A stretch of 64,000 bases of DNA from [Pantoea] beijingensis (GTDB lineage Bacteria > Pseudomonadota > Gammaproteobacteria > Enterobacterales > Enterobacteriaceae). The stretch lies in NCBI RefSeq assembly GCF_022647505.1, contig NZ_CP071409.1:3906001-3970000 (forward strand), read 5' to 3'. A model generated the notes under the pieces. That model had not been told where the DNA came from, did no database searches, and was given only the letters and a program-made list of their open reading frames with translations. Below, one piece after another: positions 13,490 through 25,162 of the stretch (the first letter of the stretch is position 1; each line of letters starts with the position of its first letter). The position numbers and the translations under genes are program-made.

Positions 13490-15308
13490 AAACTGTCTCG
13501 TAATCTTTATCAAACAGGTTGGCGATTCTACCACGAACGGTAAGCTGGGATGTGATCGGATACGAAACGGCGAGATCCCACAGGCTAACGCCACCGAGTT
13601 TCACTGTCCGTGGCGTAAAGGATGAATTGAAGTCTTTATCGTAACGATCACCCAGGTACTGATAGCTCAGCGACCAGTCTAAACTATAGATCGTATAGTC
13701 CAGTTGATATTTGACCTGCTGCTTAGCGCGGCGAAGCAGAACCTCATGCGTCTGACCGTCGCGTGGGTCAACATAATCATACGAGAGAGAATGGCTGACC
13801 GGTCCGGTGTCAAAAGAGGCCGTTGCTTCTACACCCTTTATGGACACTTTACCAATGTTGTAATAGCGGAAAGTGGTGGGATCGCTATCGATAAGGTCCT
13901 CAATATCGTTGCGATAGCCGGATACGCGCCAATTCAGCGGCCCAGTGAGCCCCTCGAAACCGCCTTCCCACTGTTTACTTTTTTCCGGATTGAGATCGCG
14001 ATTGCCATAGGTTCCACTATAAACCTGGCTTAGATTAGGTGCTTTGAAAGCCGTACCGTAAGATGCGAAAACGCTATACCCATCAACTAATTCCCAGGAC
14101 ACGCCAGTCTGCCAGGTATTGTGCCAGCCAAACGCATTGTTATCGTCACCGCGAACCGCACCTTCCAGCGTCACGCTTCCCAATTTTTGTTGGGTCGTCG
14201 CGTAAACGCCAGTATTACGCTGCTCTTGCCCCTCGCTGACAAAGTTAGTATTCGGCTCAGATGTTTGCTTTTGCCAGTCAACGCCTGTACTCACAGTGCC
14301 ATAACCCACGGCAAGAGTATTACCCCATTGCAGGTTATATTGTTCAACGTCATCTGCCGTTGCCGGTTCAGCGTAGCGGCCCAGGCGCGGATCGTAATTA
14401 TAATCTTTCGTGTGGCTATAGCTGGCAATTAACTGGGTAGAATAGATGTCGCGGTTGAAACGCAAGCCGGTATCCCACGTTTGGCTATAGAGCTGGCGAG
14501 TATCCACCAGCGCGCCGGGCACCGCGAAACTGAGGCTATTATCATAAGCAGTACGGTTATCATAACCATAACCACGGAAAAAACCGCTAAACTCATCATT
14601 AAACTGGTGCTCTACCGCACCATACAGGCTTTTACTCATAAACCCGTCGCGATCTTTTTGCGCCGGATCGCCATAGACATCCGGGTAATTAGCCACAACA
14701 TCATAGCCACGGGTATAAGTGTAATTAGCCGCCAGCGTGGCGCGAGTCTGATCGCCAAGCATCTGCTGCGTAGCACCATCATAGGCCTGATAGCCATTCG
14801 ATCCTATCCCGGCCGTCAGAGTGGTGCCTGGTTTGTCGCGGCCGGTGATAATATTGACTACGCCGCCAATAGCATCCGAACCATATATAGCTGAACGCGC
14901 CCCCCGAACATACTCAATACGTTGTACGAGGGAGACAGGTATTTGGCTAAGGTCTGAAGAACCACTAATTCCCGCCTGATTCAAGCGAATACCGTCAATC
15001 AGCACTAATACATGGCGGGACTCCGTGCCACGAATAAACAGTGAGCTTTGCTGACCCAATCCACCACTTTGAGCGATATCTACGCCAGGCAAACGCCGCA
15101 TGACATCCGCAACGCTTTTGGATTGCCAGCGATCAATCTCTTCACGGGTAACAACGGAGGTTGAAGCTAATACTGATGACACCGGTTGAGAAAATCGGTT
15201 CGCCGTGGTGACCAGCGTATTGTCAGGCTCCTGTGCGAAGCCGTTTTGCACCCAAAGGTAGAGCGCCGCTGTGTTCAATGCCAACAGCGTTTTTTTATTC
15301 TTTTTCAT
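13434..15308 (-). CDS. btuB: Vitamin B12 TonB-dependent outer membrane receptor
   Basis: Outer-membrane channel importing cobalamin with TonB energy. The 624 residues (E. coli 614) contain a signal peptide (about 1-25, ending at NGFAQ), the TonB box in [10 protein letters not shown], a plug domain with [20 protein letters not shown] and [12 protein letters not shown], and a 22-strand barrel ending [12 protein letters not shown] with terminal phenylalanine. It is preceded by a cobalamin riboswitch and overlaps murI downstream. Expression should fall when B12 is plentiful. Confidence 0.97.
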   Translation of the reverse strand: MKKNKKTLLALNTAALYLWVQNGFAQEPDNTLVTTANRFSQPVSSVLASTSVVTREEIDRWQSKSVADVMRRLPGVDIAQSGGLGQQSSLFIRGTESRHVLVLIDGIRLNQAGISGSSDLSQIPVSLVQRIEYVRGARSAIYGSDAIGGVVNIITGRDKPGTTLTAGIGSNGYQAYDGATQQMLGDQTRATLAANYTYTRGYDVVANYPDVYGDPAQKDRDGFMSKSLYGAVEHQFNDEFSGFFRGYGYDNRTAYDNSLSFAVPGALVDTRQLYSQTWDTGLRFNRDIYSTQLIASYSHTKDYNYDPRLGRYAEPATADDVEQYNLQWGNTLAVGYGTVSTGVDWQKQTSEPNTNFVSEGQEQRNTGVYATTQQKLGSVTLEGAVRGDDNNAFGWHNTWQTGVSWELVDGYSVFASYGTAFKAPNLSQVYSGTYGNRDLNPEKSKQWEGGFEGLTGPLNWRVSGYRNDIEDLIDSDPTTFRYYNIGKVSIKGVEATASFDTGPVSHSLSYDYVDPRDGQTHEVLLRRAKQQVKYQLDYTIYSLDWSLSYQYLGDRYDKDFNSSFTPRTVKLGGVSLWDLAVSYPITSQLTVRGRIANLFDKDYETVYGYQTPGREYYLSGSYTF

Positions 15309-15393
15309 GGTGATTAAGCATCCAAAAAATCATACAGGATGCCGCAGGCATACGATTGATAGCACGCGATAATCGTACGAAGTGCGACGTTAC

Positions 15394-15555
15394 GCCGGCA
15401 GGTCTTCGGGCTGGGAGTCGATGATAAGGCGAAGACTTCCCATCCGAAGACAGTGTCTGCATCAGCAATCGCCTGGATACTCTTTACCGCTGCGCGTCAG
15501 CTCCAGATTTACACTGGATTCCCTTTTAACTCCTCGGGAGGCCGGTGCACGCATA
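15394..15555 (-). promoter_or_regulatory. Cobalamin (adenosylcobalamin) riboswitch
   Basis: In the btuB leader on the minus strand the aptamer landmarks occur in order: GGGAATCCAGTGTAAATCTG with GAGCTGACGCGCAGCGGT, then the B12 box AGCCCGAAGACCTGCC (complement of 15398-15413). These are the conserved core elements of the cobalamin riboswitch. It should repress btuB when the cofactor binds. Ends are approximate. Confidence 0.93.
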
Positions 15556-15682
15556 CTACTTTTTAGATACATGGAAATCCAGACTTCTAAACTGCTAAAA
15601 AATCACTTTTTGCGACAACGCTGGACATCGACCATTGAATCCCTACAATCGCCGGCAAGCAGGCATATTACCAGGATTAAAG

Positions 15683-16789
15683 ATGACACCCGAACAACTC
15701 CCGATTGAACAGTACGACGCGCAACTCACGGAAAAGGTCAGCCGTTTACAGGCAATAATGACGCCTTTTAGCGCGCCCGACGTGGAGGTGTTCCGCTCAC
15801 CGGTGAGTCACTACCGTATGCGCGCCGAGTTCCGCATATGGCACGAAGGTGATGATCTCTATCACATCATGTTTGATCAACAGACCAAACAACGTATTCG
15901 TGTCGATCAATTCCCCGCAGCCAGCGCCTTGATCAACCAGATGATGCCAAAAATGATCGATGCGCTACGTGACAATCACGTGCTGCGTTATAAGCTGTTC
16001 CAAATCGATTATCTGTCGACAATGAGCAATCAGATTGTTATTTCCCTGCTGTACCACCGCAAGTTGGAAGACAAATGGAGCGCTGCAGCAGCAACCTTGC
16101 GCGATAACCTTCGCGCCGAAGGGTTTGATGTACAGTTGATTGGCCGCGCCACCAAAACCAAAATTTGCCTGGATCGCGATTACGTTGATGAATGCTTGCC
16201 CGTCGCGGGCAAAGAGATGATTTATCGCCAGGTGGAAAACAGCTTCACGCAGCCTAACGCGGCTATGAATATACAGATGCTGGAGTGGGCCTTAGATGTG
16301 ACACAAAATTCACACGGCGATCTACTGGAACTCTATTGCGGAAACGGTAACTTCTCGCTGGCGCTCGCACGTAATTTCCGCCGCGTACTGGCGACAGAAA
16401 TCGCCAAACCATCAGTTGCATCAGCGCAATACAACATTACGGCTAATCATATTGATAACGTACAGATCATCCGCATGGCGGCAGAAGAATTTACCCAGGC
16501 AATGAACGGCGTACGTAGCTTCAATCGGTTAGAAGGTATCGACCTCAAAAGCTATCAATGTGAAACCATTTTTGTCGATCCACCGCGCAGTGGGCTGGAT
16601 GACGAAACATTAAAGATGGTCCAGGGTTATTCGCGGATTCTGTATATTTCATGTAATCCACAAACGTTGAGCGATAACTTGCAAACGCTATCGCAAACGC
16701 ATGACATCACCAGATTAGCCCTGTTTGATCAGTTTCCTTATACACACCATATGGAGTGCGGCGTATTACTCTCACGCTCAGGAAACTAG
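15683..16789 (+). CDS. trmA: tRNA (uracil-5-)-methyltransferase
   Basis: SAM-dependent enzyme making m5U54 in tRNA (and modifying tmRNA in E. coli). ATG 15683 ([18 protein letters not shown]) gives 368 residues, close to E. coli TrmA (366); the longer frame starting at 15635 lacks similarity. Visible are [15 protein letters not shown], the SAM motif [15 protein letters not shown], the DPPRSGLD motif, the catalytic cysteine in [11 protein letters not shown], and [16 protein letters not shown] at the C-terminus. Divergent from btuB; its stop overlaps the converging lipoprotein gene by 4 nt. Confidence 0.97.
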   Translation: MTPEQLPIEQYDAQLTEKVSRLQAIMTPFSAPDVEVFRSPVSHYRMRAEFRIWHEGDDLYHIMFDQQTKQRIRVDQFPAASALINQMMPKMIDALRDNHVLRYKLFQIDYLSTMSNQIVISLLYHRKLEDKWSAAAATLRDNLRAEGFDVQLIGRATKTKICLDRDYVDECLPVAGKEMIYRQVENSFTQPNAAMNIQMLEWALDVTQNSHGDLLELYCGNGNFSLALARNFRRVLATEIAKPSVASAQYNITANHIDNVQIIRMAAEEFTQAMNGVRSFNRLEGIDLKSYQCETIFVDPPRSGLDDETLKMVQGYSRILYISCNPQTLSDNLQTLSQTHDITRLALFDQFPYTHHMECGVLLSRSGN

Positions 16790-17067
16790 CGCACAATCAC
16801 TTTCATATAATCAGGATCCGGCTGATAAGAACGACTAACACAACGCAACTTGTGCTGTTTAAGCTCGCCATGCTTGCCCGTATTTTCCTTTATCAGCCTA
16901 GCCTGTCGCAAACAATCCTGATAGCGCTGGCTCTGCGTGCGTTTATCACCATGGATCTGACCAGTCGACGTGCCAGGATATAAATCCTCGGCAGACTTCC
17001 AGGTTGACCCGTGATCGCTACAACCCGCCAAAAAAACGATGAAAAGGGATAAAGAAAGATAACGCAT
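16786..17067 (-). CDS. Small predicted lipoprotein of unknown function
   Basis: A 93-residue protein with a lipoprotein signal peptide: [16 protein letters not shown], with lipobox LAGC and the modified cysteine at residue 16. Ser at +2 would predict outer-membrane sorting. The mature part is hydrophilic, with two further cysteines (YQDCL, LRCVS). I do not recognise a family. Its TAG overlaps the trmA TAG on the other strand (shared CTAG). It lies downstream of yijD in the same direction. Lipobox and convergent packing support a real gene. Confidence 0.7.
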   Translation of the reverse strand: MRYLSLSLFIVFLAGCSDHGSTWKSAEDLYPGTSTGQIHGDKRTQSQRYQDCLRQARLIKENTGKHGELKQHKLRCVSRSYQPDPDYMKVIVR

Positions 17068-17124
17068 AATTTAAAGCCTTCCTTGTGCTTTAATTTGTCT
17101 GGATCCGAGCTCACCTTTTTTTTA

Positions 17125-17478
17125 TCACAGCTTCTTCTTTGCTTTAAGACGTAGCCCAATCCAGAAAATCAGTGCGACCATCAGGATAACCGGGATAAAA
17201 TTTGAACCAATATCAGGGTATTCAGCGCGAACGATAGCGCTATAAAGCAGGACACCAAGCAGGAAAAACGCCGCCGCCAACGAAGGCATACCTTCAGGCA
17301 TCGCACGGTTAAGGTAGCGTTGATGCAAGCACCAGACCGCCAGGCCAAGAGCAATAATGGGGAAAATTGAAAACGGCACGATGGAGCTAAAAAGCACCGA
17401 AAAAGAACCATTTATCGAAAGCCCGGAGATAAAAGCTAACAATAACGTCCCTCTGTCCCGGTGAGTTTGTTCAGTCAT
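17125..17478 (-). CDS. yijD: Inner membrane protein YijD
   Basis: A 117-residue membrane protein with about four hydrophobic segments and the conserved core [18 protein letters not shown] and [12 protein letters not shown]. Closely similar to E. coli YijD, function unknown. It follows fabR by 22 nt, the same two-gene unit as in E. coli (fabR-yijD), so it is probably co-transcribed and may relate to membrane lipid homeostasis, but nothing in the sequence shows this. Confidence 0.92.
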   Translation of the reverse strand: MTEQTHRDRGTLLLAFISGLSINGSFSVLFSSIVPFSIFPIIALGLAVWCLHQRYLNRAMPEGMPSLAAAFFLLGVLLYSAIVRAEYPDIGSNFIPVILMVALIFWIGLRLKAKKKL

Positions 17479-17500
17479 GTCATTATCCTTATTAACCTGC

Positions 17501-18142
17501 TTAGTGATTTGATTCTAATGTTACCGCCAACCTCTCCTGCTCACGGCGATACCAGTAATAAGCACCCTTCGAAATCATGCGCAACTGCAACACCAGGCGT
17601 TCTTCAAGCTGACGTCTCTGTTCAGTATCAATGTCTAATGCTTCTGCTCCCGCATTGAAAACAATCGTGACCATTGCTTCCGCCTGCGCTTCCGTAAAGC
17701 TGCGCGGCATGCGATTTTCCAGCTCGAGATAATCGGCAAGCTCAGCAATGAAATGCTGAATCTCGCGGGCAACAGCAGCACGAAACGCCGCGGAAGTACC
17801 GGAACGCTCACGTAGCAACAGACGGAACGCATTGGGATTATTACCAATAAACTCCATAAATGTTGATACAGAGGTACGAATAACGCTACCTCCTTTTGCA
17901 ATACGCTGTCGTGCCTGGCGCATCAACTGACGCAACATCAATCCACTTTCATCAACCATGGTTAACCCAAGCTCATCAACATCACGAAAGTGACGGTAAA
18001 AGGAGGTCGGCGCGATACCCGCTTCGCGAGCGACTTCACGCAAACTCAGGCTGGCAAAACTGCGCTCGGCACTCAGCTGACTGAATGCCGCTTCAATAAG
18101 CGAACGCCGTGTACGTTCTTTTTGCTGCGCTCTGACGCCCAT
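17501..18142 (-). CDS. fabR: Fatty acid biosynthesis repressor FabR
   Basis: TetR-family repressor of fabA and fabB that senses the ratio of unsaturated to saturated acyl chains. The 213 residues carry an N-terminal helix-turn-helix (about 28-52; [20 protein letters not shown]) and a helical ligand domain. Start [20 protein letters not shown] matches the family. It is divergent from sthA with a 192-bp intergenic region that probably holds both promoters. Confidence 0.95.
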   Translation of the reverse strand: MGVRAQQKERTRRSLIEAAFSQLSAERSFASLSLREVAREAGIAPTSFYRHFRDVDELGLTMVDESGLMLRQLMRQARQRIAKGGSVIRTSVSTFMEFIGNNPNAFRLLLRERSGTSAAFRAAVAREIQHFIAELADYLELENRMPRSFTEAQAEAMVTIVFNAGAEALDIDTEQRRQLEERLVLQLRMISKGAYYWYRREQERLAVTLESNH

Positions 18143-18334
18143 TTTTATGCCTGTTTTGCATGCCGAAGCGGCACTATAGCAAACTTTTCAGCGTACAGTC
18201 CGGCAAAGTTTGTGACCGCCTGTTAACCCCACGCTTTGTCAAATCATGGTAAAAAACCCTGATACAATTGGGATGTTCGCGACGAGATGTTAGAATCCCG
18301 TTGTAAAAATGTATATAAAATAGGACTTACGGGT

Positions 18335-19735
18335 ATGCAACAGTCTTACGATTACGATGCCATTGTTATTGGCTCAGGTCCCGGCGGTGAGGGTGCTGCG
18401 ATGGGCCTGGTGAAACAGGGGGCGCGTATCGCAGTGATCGAGCGCTACCACAATATTGGTGGTGGCTGCACACACTGGGGAACCATACCGTCGAAGGCAT
18501 TGCGCCATGCCGTCAGCCGCACTATCGAGTTTAATCAAAACCCGCTTTACAGTGACCATAGCCATCTGCTTCGTTCTTCTTTCGCTGATATTCTTAATCA
18601 CACAGAAAACGTTATTAGCCAACAAACCCGCATGCGTCAGGGCTTTTACGAACGTAATCACTGCCAAATTTTTCAGGGGGATGCGCATTTTATTGATGCG
18701 AATACCATTGAGGTGGCCTATCCCGACGGCACCACTGAGCGCTTTACCGCCGAAAAATTTGTTATAGCCTGTGGCTCACGCCCATACCATCCGGCAGACG
18801 TTGATTTTACTCATCCACGTGTTTATGACTCAGATTCCATCCTTAATCTGACCCATGAGCCCGGTCATGTGATTATTTACGGCGCTGGCGTAATCGGCTG
18901 CGAATATGCCTCCATTTTTCGCGGTCTGAACGTGAAAGTGGATTTGATTAATACCCGCGATCGTCTGCTGGCATTCCTTGATCAGGAGATGTCAGATTCA
19001 CTCTCATATCACTTTTGGAATAGCGGTGTTGTTATCCGACATAACGAAGAATTTGAGAAAATCGAAGGGGTACAGGATGGTGTCATTGTACATCTGAAAT
19101 CCGGTAAGAAAGTGAAAGCAGACTGCTTGCTGTATGCTAACGGGCGTACCGGCAATACTGATTCACTCTCGCTGGAAAACGTAGGACTGGAAGCCGATAG
19201 TCGCGGATTGCTGAAAGTAAACAGTATGTACCAGACCGCACAACCGCATATCTATGCAGTGGGGGATGTCATTGGCTATCCAAGCCTTGCCTCTGCCGCT
19301 TATGATCAGGGCCGAATTGCCGCACAGGCGATCATTAAAGGTGAAGCCACCGCACATCTGATCGAAGATATCCCAACCGGGATTTATACCATCCCAGAAA
19401 TTAGCTCTGTCGGTAAGACTGAGCAGCAGCTTACCGCAATGAAAGTCCCGTATGAAGTGGGGCGTGCGCAGTTTAAACATCTGGCACGAGCGCAAATTGT
19501 TGGTATGAATGTCGGTAGCCTGAAAATCCTGTTCCATCGTGAAACGAAAGAGATCCTCGGTATCCACTGCTTTGGTGAGCGTGCAGCGGAGATTATCCAC
19601 ATCGGCCAGGCGATCATGGAGCAAAAAAATGGTGGCAACACGATCGAATACTTCGTGAATACCACCTTTAATTATCCGACGATGGCTGAGGCCTATCGCG
19701 TTGCAGCGCTAAATGGCTTAAATCGCTTGTTTTAA
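18335..19735 (+). CDS. sthA: Soluble pyridine nucleotide transhydrogenase
   Basis: FAD enzyme that reoxidises NADPH with NAD+. ATG 18335 ([20 protein letters not shown]) gives 466 residues, the E. coli length; the frame is open further upstream but without similarity. The FAD motif [12 protein letters not shown] is at the N-terminus. The position corresponding to the disulfide of lipoamide dehydrogenases reads [15 protein letters not shown]: only one cysteine remains, characteristic of SthA, which lacks redox-active disulfide. NAD-binding [13 protein letters not shown] lies near residue 180. The 3' end overlaps oxyR by 18 bp tail to tail. Confidence 0.97.
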   Translation: MQQSYDYDAIVIGSGPGGEGAAMGLVKQGARIAVIERYHNIGGGCTHWGTIPSKALRHAVSRTIEFNQNPLYSDHSHLLRSSFADILNHTENVISQQTRMRQGFYERNHCQIFQGDAHFIDANTIEVAYPDGTTERFTAEKFVIACGSRPYHPADVDFTHPRVYDSDSILNLTHEPGHVIIYGAGVIGCEYASIFRGLNVKVDLINTRDRLLAFLDQEMSDSLSYHFWNSGVVIRHNEEFEKIEGVQDGVIVHLKSGKKVKADCLLYANGRTGNTDSLSLENVGLEADSRGLLKVNSMYQTAQPHIYAVGDVIGYPSLASAAYDQGRIAAQAIIKGEATAHLIEDIPTGIYTIPEISSVGKTEQQLTAMKVPYEVGRAQFKHLARAQIVGMNVGSLKILFHRETKEILGIHCFGERAAEIIHIGQAIMEQKNGGNTIEYFVNTTFNYPTMAEAYRVAALNGLNRLF

Positions 19736-20635
19736 GCCATTGCCCATATAAATCTGCATATGGGCACGGATTGCCTCTGCCAGGTGCTCATAACGGCTAC
19801 GCAGCGGCGAGCCAGGACGGTAAACCAGCGCAATGGTGCGCTGGGGTTCTGGCTTGTAACATGAGAGGTAACACACACCGTCGCGAATCCGCTCTTTTGG
19901 TACGGCCAGTGACGGTAACAGCGTAATCCCACTGCCTGCGGCAACCATATTACGTAGCGTTTCCAGACTGGTCGCACGGAAATGCGTGTCTTCATCTGCA
20001 CCGGCCTGAAAGCAGAATCCCAGTGCCTGATCGCGCAAGCAGTGGCCATCTTCCAACATCAGTAACTTCTCACCGGCTAAATCAGACATCGGCACGCGAT
20101 CGCGATCGCGCCACGGGTGATCGGCGTAAATTGCCAGCTTCATCGGCTCGTCAAACAAAGGAACCTCAATAAAAGCCTCAGTCTCTTTAACCAGCGCCAA
20201 AATAGCGCAGTCAAGTTTTCCACTGTCGAGCTGAGCTAAAAGCTGATGCGTCTGTGCCTCGTGCAAATACATTTCAAGCTTTGGAAAGGTTTGATGCAGC
20301 ATGGGTATTATCTGCGGCAACAGGTAGGGACCTACCGTCGGAATCAGCCCGATATGCAAAGGCCCTGACATCGCTTCGCCCTGCTGGCTCGCCATCTCTT
20401 TAAGTACCTTCACTTCGCGCAGGACGGTACGAGCCTGATCCACCAGCAATAGACCCGCCTGTGTGAACAAGACTTTACGGCTGGTGCGTTCCAGCAACAT
20501 GACACCTAATTCATCTTCAAGCTTACGAATTTGTCCACTCAGCGTGGGCTGGCTGACATGGCATGAATCGGCGGCTCGTCGGAAATGACGATGCTCAGCC
20601 AACGCAACCAGGTATTCAAGATCACGAATATTCAT
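19718..20635 (-). CDS. oxyR: Hydrogen peroxide-sensing regulator OxyR
   Basis: LysR-family activator that senses H2O2 through a disulfide. The 305 residues equal the E. coli length. The helix-turn-helix [20 protein letters not shown] lies at about 17-36, and both redox cysteines (equivalents of Cys199 and Cys208) are in [12 protein letters not shown]. Divergent from the peroxiredoxin-glutaredoxin gene across 135 bp, which makes that gene a likely direct target. Confidence 0.97.
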   Translation of the reverse strand: MNIRDLEYLVALAEHRHFRRAADSCHVSQPTLSGQIRKLEDELGVMLLERTSRKVLFTQAGLLLVDQARTVLREVKVLKEMASQQGEAMSGPLHIGLIPTVGPYLLPQIIPMLHQTFPKLEMYLHEAQTHQLLAQLDSGKLDCAILALVKETEAFIEVPLFDEPMKLAIYADHPWRDRDRVPMSDLAGEKLLMLEDGHCLRDQALGFCFQAGADEDTHFRATSLETLRNMVAAGSGITLLPSLAVPKERIRDGVCYLSCYKPEPQRTIALVYRPGSPLRSRYEHLAEAIRAHMQIYMGNGLKQAI

Positions 20636-20660
20636 TTAATCCTCCGAGCCACGATAGCCC

Positions 20661-20701
20661 GTGGCGATAGATAGCATAGCAATCAACGATTAGCCCTATC
20701 A
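20661..20701. promoter_or_regulatory. Possible OxyR-binding region
   Basis: The oxyR/peroxiredoxin intergenic region contains repeated ATAG and CTAT elements (gatagatagcatag ... ccctatc), similar to the ATAG-N7-CTAT half-sites of OxyR operators. The spacing does not fit the full four-element consensus, so this is a candidate only. Confidence 0.35.
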
Positions 20702-20770
20702 AGTCCGGATCTGAATAATGTCCAATATTCAGGCAAAGCCATATCGACATTATTCACCATGAGGTAGTTT

Positions 20771-21505
20771 ATGTTTGCAAGTCAGGAAGGTAAAAAGGTC
20801 CCGCAGGTTACGTTCCACACACGCCATGGCGATCGCTGGATCGACGTTACGACCGATGAACTGTTTAAAGACAAAACGGTTATCGTATTCTCGTTGCCGG
20901 GTGCTTTTACGCCAACCTGCTCCTCCAGCCACCTGCCGCGCTACAACGAGTTGGCCAGCGTCTTTGCCGCACAGGGTGTCGACAGCATTCTTTGCGTGTC
21001 GGTAAACGATACCTTTGTCATGAATGCCTGGAAGGCTGACCAGCATGCCGACAACATCACCTTTATTCCGGACGGCAACGGTGATTTTACCCGCGGTATG
21101 GAAATGCTGGTTGAAAAAGCGGATTTAGGTTTCGGCCCGCGCTCATGGCGTTACTCCATGCTGGTACGTAACGGTGTAGTAGAGAAAATGTTTGTTGAGC
21201 CGAACAAGCCAGGCGACCCGTTTGAAGTCTCCGACGCTGACACCATGCTGCGCTATCTGGCACCGGAATTTAAGGTACAGGAATCGGTTTCCCTGTTTAC
21301 CAAGCCCGGCTGCCCATTCTGTACCAAAGCTAAGCAGATGCTGCTCGATCGTGGTATCCAGTATGAAGAGATTGTTCTGGGACAGGATGCCACCACCGTC
21401 AGTTTGCGCGCCGTAACCGGCCGCGCCACCGTGCCGCAGGTGTTTATTGGCGGACGCCATATTGGCGGCAGCGACGACCTGGAAAAATACTTCGCGACGG
21501 CGTAA
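20771..21505 (+). CDS. Peroxiredoxin-glutaredoxin hybrid peroxidase
   Basis: A fusion of a Prx5-type peroxiredoxin and a glutaredoxin, reducing peroxides with electrons from glutathione. The 244 residues comprise a Prx domain (about 1-165) with the peroxidatic cysteine at residue 50 in [14 protein letters not shown], then a glutaredoxin domain (about 172-244) with the CPFC active site at 181-184 and TVPQVFIGG downstream. This is the architecture of Haemophilus influenzae PGdx. It is divergent from oxyR, in a place held by the oxyS sRNA in E. coli, and is probably OxyR-activated. Followed by a terminator at 21585-21613. Confidence 0.95.
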   Translation: MFASQEGKKVPQVTFHTRHGDRWIDVTTDELFKDKTVIVFSLPGAFTPTCSSSHLPRYNELASVFAAQGVDSILCVSVNDTFVMNAWKADQHADNITFIPDGNGDFTRGMEMLVEKADLGFGPRSWRYSMLVRNGVVEKMFVEPNKPGDPFEVSDADTMLRYLAPEFKVQESVSLFTKPGCPFCTKAKQMLLDRGIQYEEIVLGQDATTVSLRAVTGRATVPQVFIGGRHIGGSDDLEKYFATA

Positions 21506-21584
21506 TAAGCGGGAGGGCGGACGATTATCCGATAGCCCGTCCCTCGGATGTATCTAAAAAAATAACGATTCTAACGCGTTAATT

Positions 21585-21613
21585 TGGCGGACTTTTATAA
21601 GCCCGCCTTTTTT
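21585..21613 (+). terminator. Terminator after the peroxiredoxin-glutaredoxin gene
   Basis: Hairpin with arms GGCGG and CCGCC plus paired CTTTTATAAG loop region, followed by six Ts on the plus strand. It sits between the hybrid peroxidase and the convergent argH. Confidence 0.75.
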
Positions 21614-21614
21614 A

Positions 21615-22988
21615 TTAACCCAGGCGCTGCTTCGCTTCGGTAATAGCCAGTGAAACCTGATGCGGAGAAACACCGCCTTTAGCATTCCGCTTATCGAGGC
21701 AGGATTGTAGTGAAAGGAAGGGATAAACATCGTCACCGATCACGTCACTGAATTTCTGCAAATCCGCCAGCTTCAACGCTTCCAGTGCCACGCCTTGACC
21801 GATCGCTTCCACCACAGCCTCACCGACAATATGGTGCGCTTCACGGAACGGTACACCTTTCGCGACCAGATAGTCCGCCAGCTCGGTTGCATTAGCATAG
21901 CCTTGCTCAGCAGCATCTTTACAGCGCGGACGTTTTACCTGAATCCCTTCCAGTACCAGCGCAGCCATATGCAGGCAATCCGCCCAGGAATCGAGCGCAT
22001 CGAACAGCCCCTCTTTGTCTTCCTGCATATCCTTGTTATAGGCCAGCGGCAAACCTTTCAGCGTCATCATCATGCCGGTCAGTGCACCCTGTACTCGGCC
22101 ACACTTACCGCGGATCAATTCCAGTGCATCCGGATTTTTCTTTTGCGGCATCAATGACGAACCGGAAGTCACGCGATCGGAAAGCTCAACAAAGTTGGCC
22201 TCGCCGGTATTAAAGAAGATCAGATCTTCAGCAAAGCGCGACAAATGGATCATCCCGATCGACGCGTCAGAAAGCAGCTCCAGCACATGATCGCGATCGG
22301 AAACCGTGTCCAGGCTGTTACGCGTGGCGGAGGCAAAACCTAACCAGCCTGCCAGCTGCTCACGATCGATTTCATAGGCAGTGCCCGCCAGTGCGCCACA
22401 GCCCAGCGGACTTACGTCCAGGCGCTTCAGCGTATCCTGCAGACGGCTCTCATCACGCGCCAGCATCTCAACATAGGCCAGGCACCAGTGTGCAAAGGTT
22501 ACCGGCTGAGCACGTTGCAAATGGGTGTAGCCCGGCATCACCGCATCCTGATTCGCTTCCGCAGTGGTAACCAGCGCCTGCTGCAACTGACGCGTCGCCA
22601 GCAGCAATTCACCAATCTGCGCTTTGCACCAAAGCTTGAGATCGGTGGCAACCTGATCGTTACGGCTACGCCCGGTATGGAGCTTTTTCCCCAACGCCCC
22701 GACTTTATCGATCAAGCGTCCTTCAACCCAGCTATGAATATCTTCGGCATCGCTTTCCAGGATCTGCTGCGGATTAGCTCTTACCTCCTCCAGCAACACA
22801 TTCAGCGCGGCTTCTAACTGCTGCTGCTCTTCTACATTCAGCACGTTAACCGTAACCAGCGCTTTGGACCAGGCAACAGAACCGACGATATCCTGCTCGG
22901 CCAGACGATAGTCAAAGCGTAACGAGTCATTAAACAACTTGAAACGTTGATCCGCCGCCTGAGTAAACCGTCCACCCCAAAGTGCCAT
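21615..22988 (-). CDS. argH: Argininosuccinate lyase
   Basis: Last step of arginine synthesis: cleaves argininosuccinate to arginine and fumarate. The ATG complementary to 22986-22988 ([17 protein letters not shown]) gives 457 residues, the usual length. The fumarase/aspartase-family signature with catalytic serine, [12 protein letters not shown], is present, as is [13 protein letters not shown]. It is the distal gene of the argCBGH unit on the minus strand, 135 bp after argG. Confidence 0.98.
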   Translation of the reverse strand: MALWGGRFTQAADQRFKLFNDSLRFDYRLAEQDIVGSVAWSKALVTVNVLNVEEQQQLEAALNVLLEEVRANPQQILESDAEDIHSWVEGRLIDKVGALGKKLHTGRSRNDQVATDLKLWCKAQIGELLLATRQLQQALVTTAEANQDAVMPGYTHLQRAQPVTFAHWCLAYVEMLARDESRLQDTLKRLDVSPLGCGALAGTAYEIDREQLAGWLGFASATRNSLDTVSDRDHVLELLSDASIGMIHLSRFAEDLIFFNTGEANFVELSDRVTSGSSLMPQKKNPDALELIRGKCGRVQGALTGMMMTLKGLPLAYNKDMQEDKEGLFDALDSWADCLHMAALVLEGIQVKRPRCKDAAEQGYANATELADYLVAKGVPFREAHHIVGEAVVEAIGQGVALEALKLADLQKFSDVIGDDVYPFLSLQSCLDKRNAKGGVSPHQVSLAITEAKQRLG

Positions 22989-23123
22989 GTTATTGCCCCA
23001 TTTCATCATTAGTCATCGAAGATAATCGCTAAAGCGATACGCTGTCTGTTATTCCGGCCCGTAAAGAGAAAACATTACGGGCCGTGGTGGTCAGTCACTC
23101 TGACCACATTGCGCTAGCAGATA

Positions 23124-24338
23124 TTATTTCTTTTCATTTAACGCACGGATGCGTGAAGAGAGAGAGAATAAACGGATAAAGCCGCCCGCATGGCGGTGAT
23201 CGTACACTTCATCTTCACCGAAGGTTGCAAACTCTTCTGAATAGAGGCTGTTGGGTGATTTTTTCTGAATCGCCGTGACCTGTCCCTTATACAGCTGTAG
23301 CACCACTTCGCCGTTAACCTCTTCCGCCAGTGCCTGTGCCGAAGCTTGCAGCGCTTTACGCAGCGGTGCAAACCAGCGGCCATCGTACACAACGTATGAC
23401 ATTTCAAGGCCCAGCTGTTCACGCCATTTAAAGCTATCACGGTCCAGTACCAGTTGCTCAATGGCACGCAGGGCGTTAACCATAATGGTGCCGCCGGGGG
23501 TTTCATAGCAGCCACGGGACTTAATGCCCACCAAACGGTTTTCGACGATATCAATCCGGCCTACGCCGTGTTTCGCGCCGATAACGTTCAGTTTTTCCAG
23601 GCACTGGAACGGACTCAGTTGCTCGCCGTTCACCGCGACTACGCAGCCTTTCTCAACGGTAATGGTAACCTGCTCCGGCTGATCCGGTGCTTCCAGCGGG
23701 TCGACGGTCCATACCCAGCAATCTTTATTTGGAGCATTCCACGGGCTTTCCAGCACGCCGCCTTCGGTCGAAATGTGCCAGGCGTTCTCATCACGGCTGT
23801 AGATTTTTTCCAGCGACGCGGTGGTTGGAATATTGCGCTCTTTCAGGTAATCCAGCAGCGCCTCACGCGAGCGCAGGTTCCATTCACGCCACGGCGCCAC
23901 CACTTTCAGCTGAGGTGCCAGCGCGGTATAAGTGGTTTCAAAACGTACCTGGTCGTTACCTTTGCCGGTCGCACCATGGCACAACGCATCCGCGCCCACT
24001 TTACGTGCCAGTTCAACCTGCGCCTTAGCAATAATCGGACGAGCCATTGAGGTTCCCAACAGGTAGGTACCTTCATACAGCGCACCGGTCTGCAGCACGG
24101 GATAGACGTAATCACGGATAAATTCTTCACGCAGATCCACCACATGGCACTCGGATGCCCCGGACTGCAGCGCTTTCTGCTCAACACCTTCCAGATCGCT
24201 ACGCTCCTGGCCAATATCCGCCACGAACGCGATAACTTCACAACCGCCGTAGTTCTCTTTCAGCCACGGAATGATGGCCGAGGTATCCAAACCACCGGAG
24301 TAAGCCAGAACGATTTTTTTAATGTCTTGGTTTTGCAT
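23124..24338 (-). CDS. argG: Argininosuccinate synthase (short type)
   Basis: Joins citrulline and aspartate with ATP. The 404-residue protein carries the PP-loop SGGLDTS (residues 14-20), the [15 protein letters not shown] segment and [20 protein letters not shown]. It is the short class (about 400 residues) found in many bacteria. It is clearly unlike the 447-residue E. coli ArgG, which opens with a different N-terminus and is not in the arg cluster. Here it lies between argB and argH, an arrangement I recall from Yersinia, Serratia and Erwinia relatives. Confidence 0.97.
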   Translation of the reverse strand: MQNQDIKKIVLAYSGGLDTSAIIPWLKENYGGCEVIAFVADIGQERSDLEGVEQKALQSGASECHVVDLREEFIRDYVYPVLQTGALYEGTYLLGTSMARPIIAKAQVELARKVGADALCHGATGKGNDQVRFETTYTALAPQLKVVAPWREWNLRSREALLDYLKERNIPTTASLEKIYSRDENAWHISTEGGVLESPWNAPNKDCWVWTVDPLEAPDQPEQVTITVEKGCVVAVNGEQLSPFQCLEKLNVIGAKHGVGRIDIVENRLVGIKSRGCYETPGGTIMVNALRAIEQLVLDRDSFKWREQLGLEMSYVVYDGRWFAPLRKALQASAQALAEEVNGEVVLQLYKGQVTAIQKKSPNSLYSEEFATFGEDEVYDHRHAGGFIRLFSLSSRIRALNEKK

Positions 24339-24367
24339 CTCTTAATCCTTGAATATAAAGCGTTTGG

Positions 24368-25144
24368 TTAGGCGAGGATCCGGGTGCCAATCGACACGCC
24401 GTTAAACAATGTGGGAAGTTGCTCCGCATGACGCCAGCTGGCAATATCCACCGGGCGCCCCAGCGTGCGGGCAGCATCCAGCGCAGCATTCACTTTCACA
24501 ATCATCCCGTCGGTAATGATGCCCTGAGCGATCAGTTGCTCTGCTTTAGCGGCCGTCATCTCGGCGATACGCTGGCCTTTGCCGTCAAGGATGCCGCTCA
24601 CATCAGACAGTAAGATTAAGTCCGCACCCAGCGTTGCCGCCAGTGCCGTTGCCGCCTGATCGGCATTCACATTCATCAATTCGCCCGCTTCAGTGATGCC
24701 AATGGAGCTGATTACCGGCAGAAAACCAGAAGATAACAATGTATTGAGCAACAGGGGTGAGCCGGGCGTCGCGTTACCCACGTGACCCAATGCAGGATCC
24801 AACTGCTTTACATTCACGCTATCGCCATCGGCCAACGACAGACCAACCGCGTTGATACCGTTTTTCTTCGCCCAGGCCATTAAGGTTTTATTTGCTGTGC
24901 CTGCCAGCGCTCCGGTGATAATGTCGATCTGATCGGCCGGCGTGACGCGCAATCCCATTTTCTTCTCAACCGGCAACGCCAGTTTTTTCATCAACTCATC
25001 CACCAGGCAACCCCCGCCGTGCACGATTAACAGCGGACGCTGATGGGACTCACGATAAGTGACTAACGCGTGGAACAGGCGTTCCAGCGCTTCTTCGCTA
25101 TCTAACAGTACGCCACCCAGTTTGATAATTAATGGATTGGTCAT
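24368..25144 (-). CDS. argB: Acetylglutamate kinase
   Basis: Phosphorylates N-acetylglutamate. The 258 residues show the amino-acid kinase fold motifs: [14 protein letters not shown] at the N-terminus, [15 protein letters not shown] for nucleotide and substrate binding, and [27 protein letters not shown] in the central part (read as separate conserved segments). The normal enterobacterial length is 258. It lies 18 nt downstream of argC in the same operon. Confidence 0.97.
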   Translation of the reverse strand: MTNPLIIKLGGVLLDSEEALERLFHALVTYRESHQRPLLIVHGGGCLVDELMKKLALPVEKKMGLRVTPADQIDIITGALAGTANKTLMAWAKKNGINAVGLSLADGDSVNVKQLDPALGHVGNATPGSPLLLNTLLSSGFLPVISSIGITEAGELMNVNADQAATALAATLGADLILLSDVSGILDGKGQRIAEMTAAKAEQLIAQGIITDGMIVKVNAALDAARTLGRPVDIASWRHAEQLPTLFNGVSIGTRILA

Positions 25145-25162
25145 GTGTTTTAAACTCGTCAG

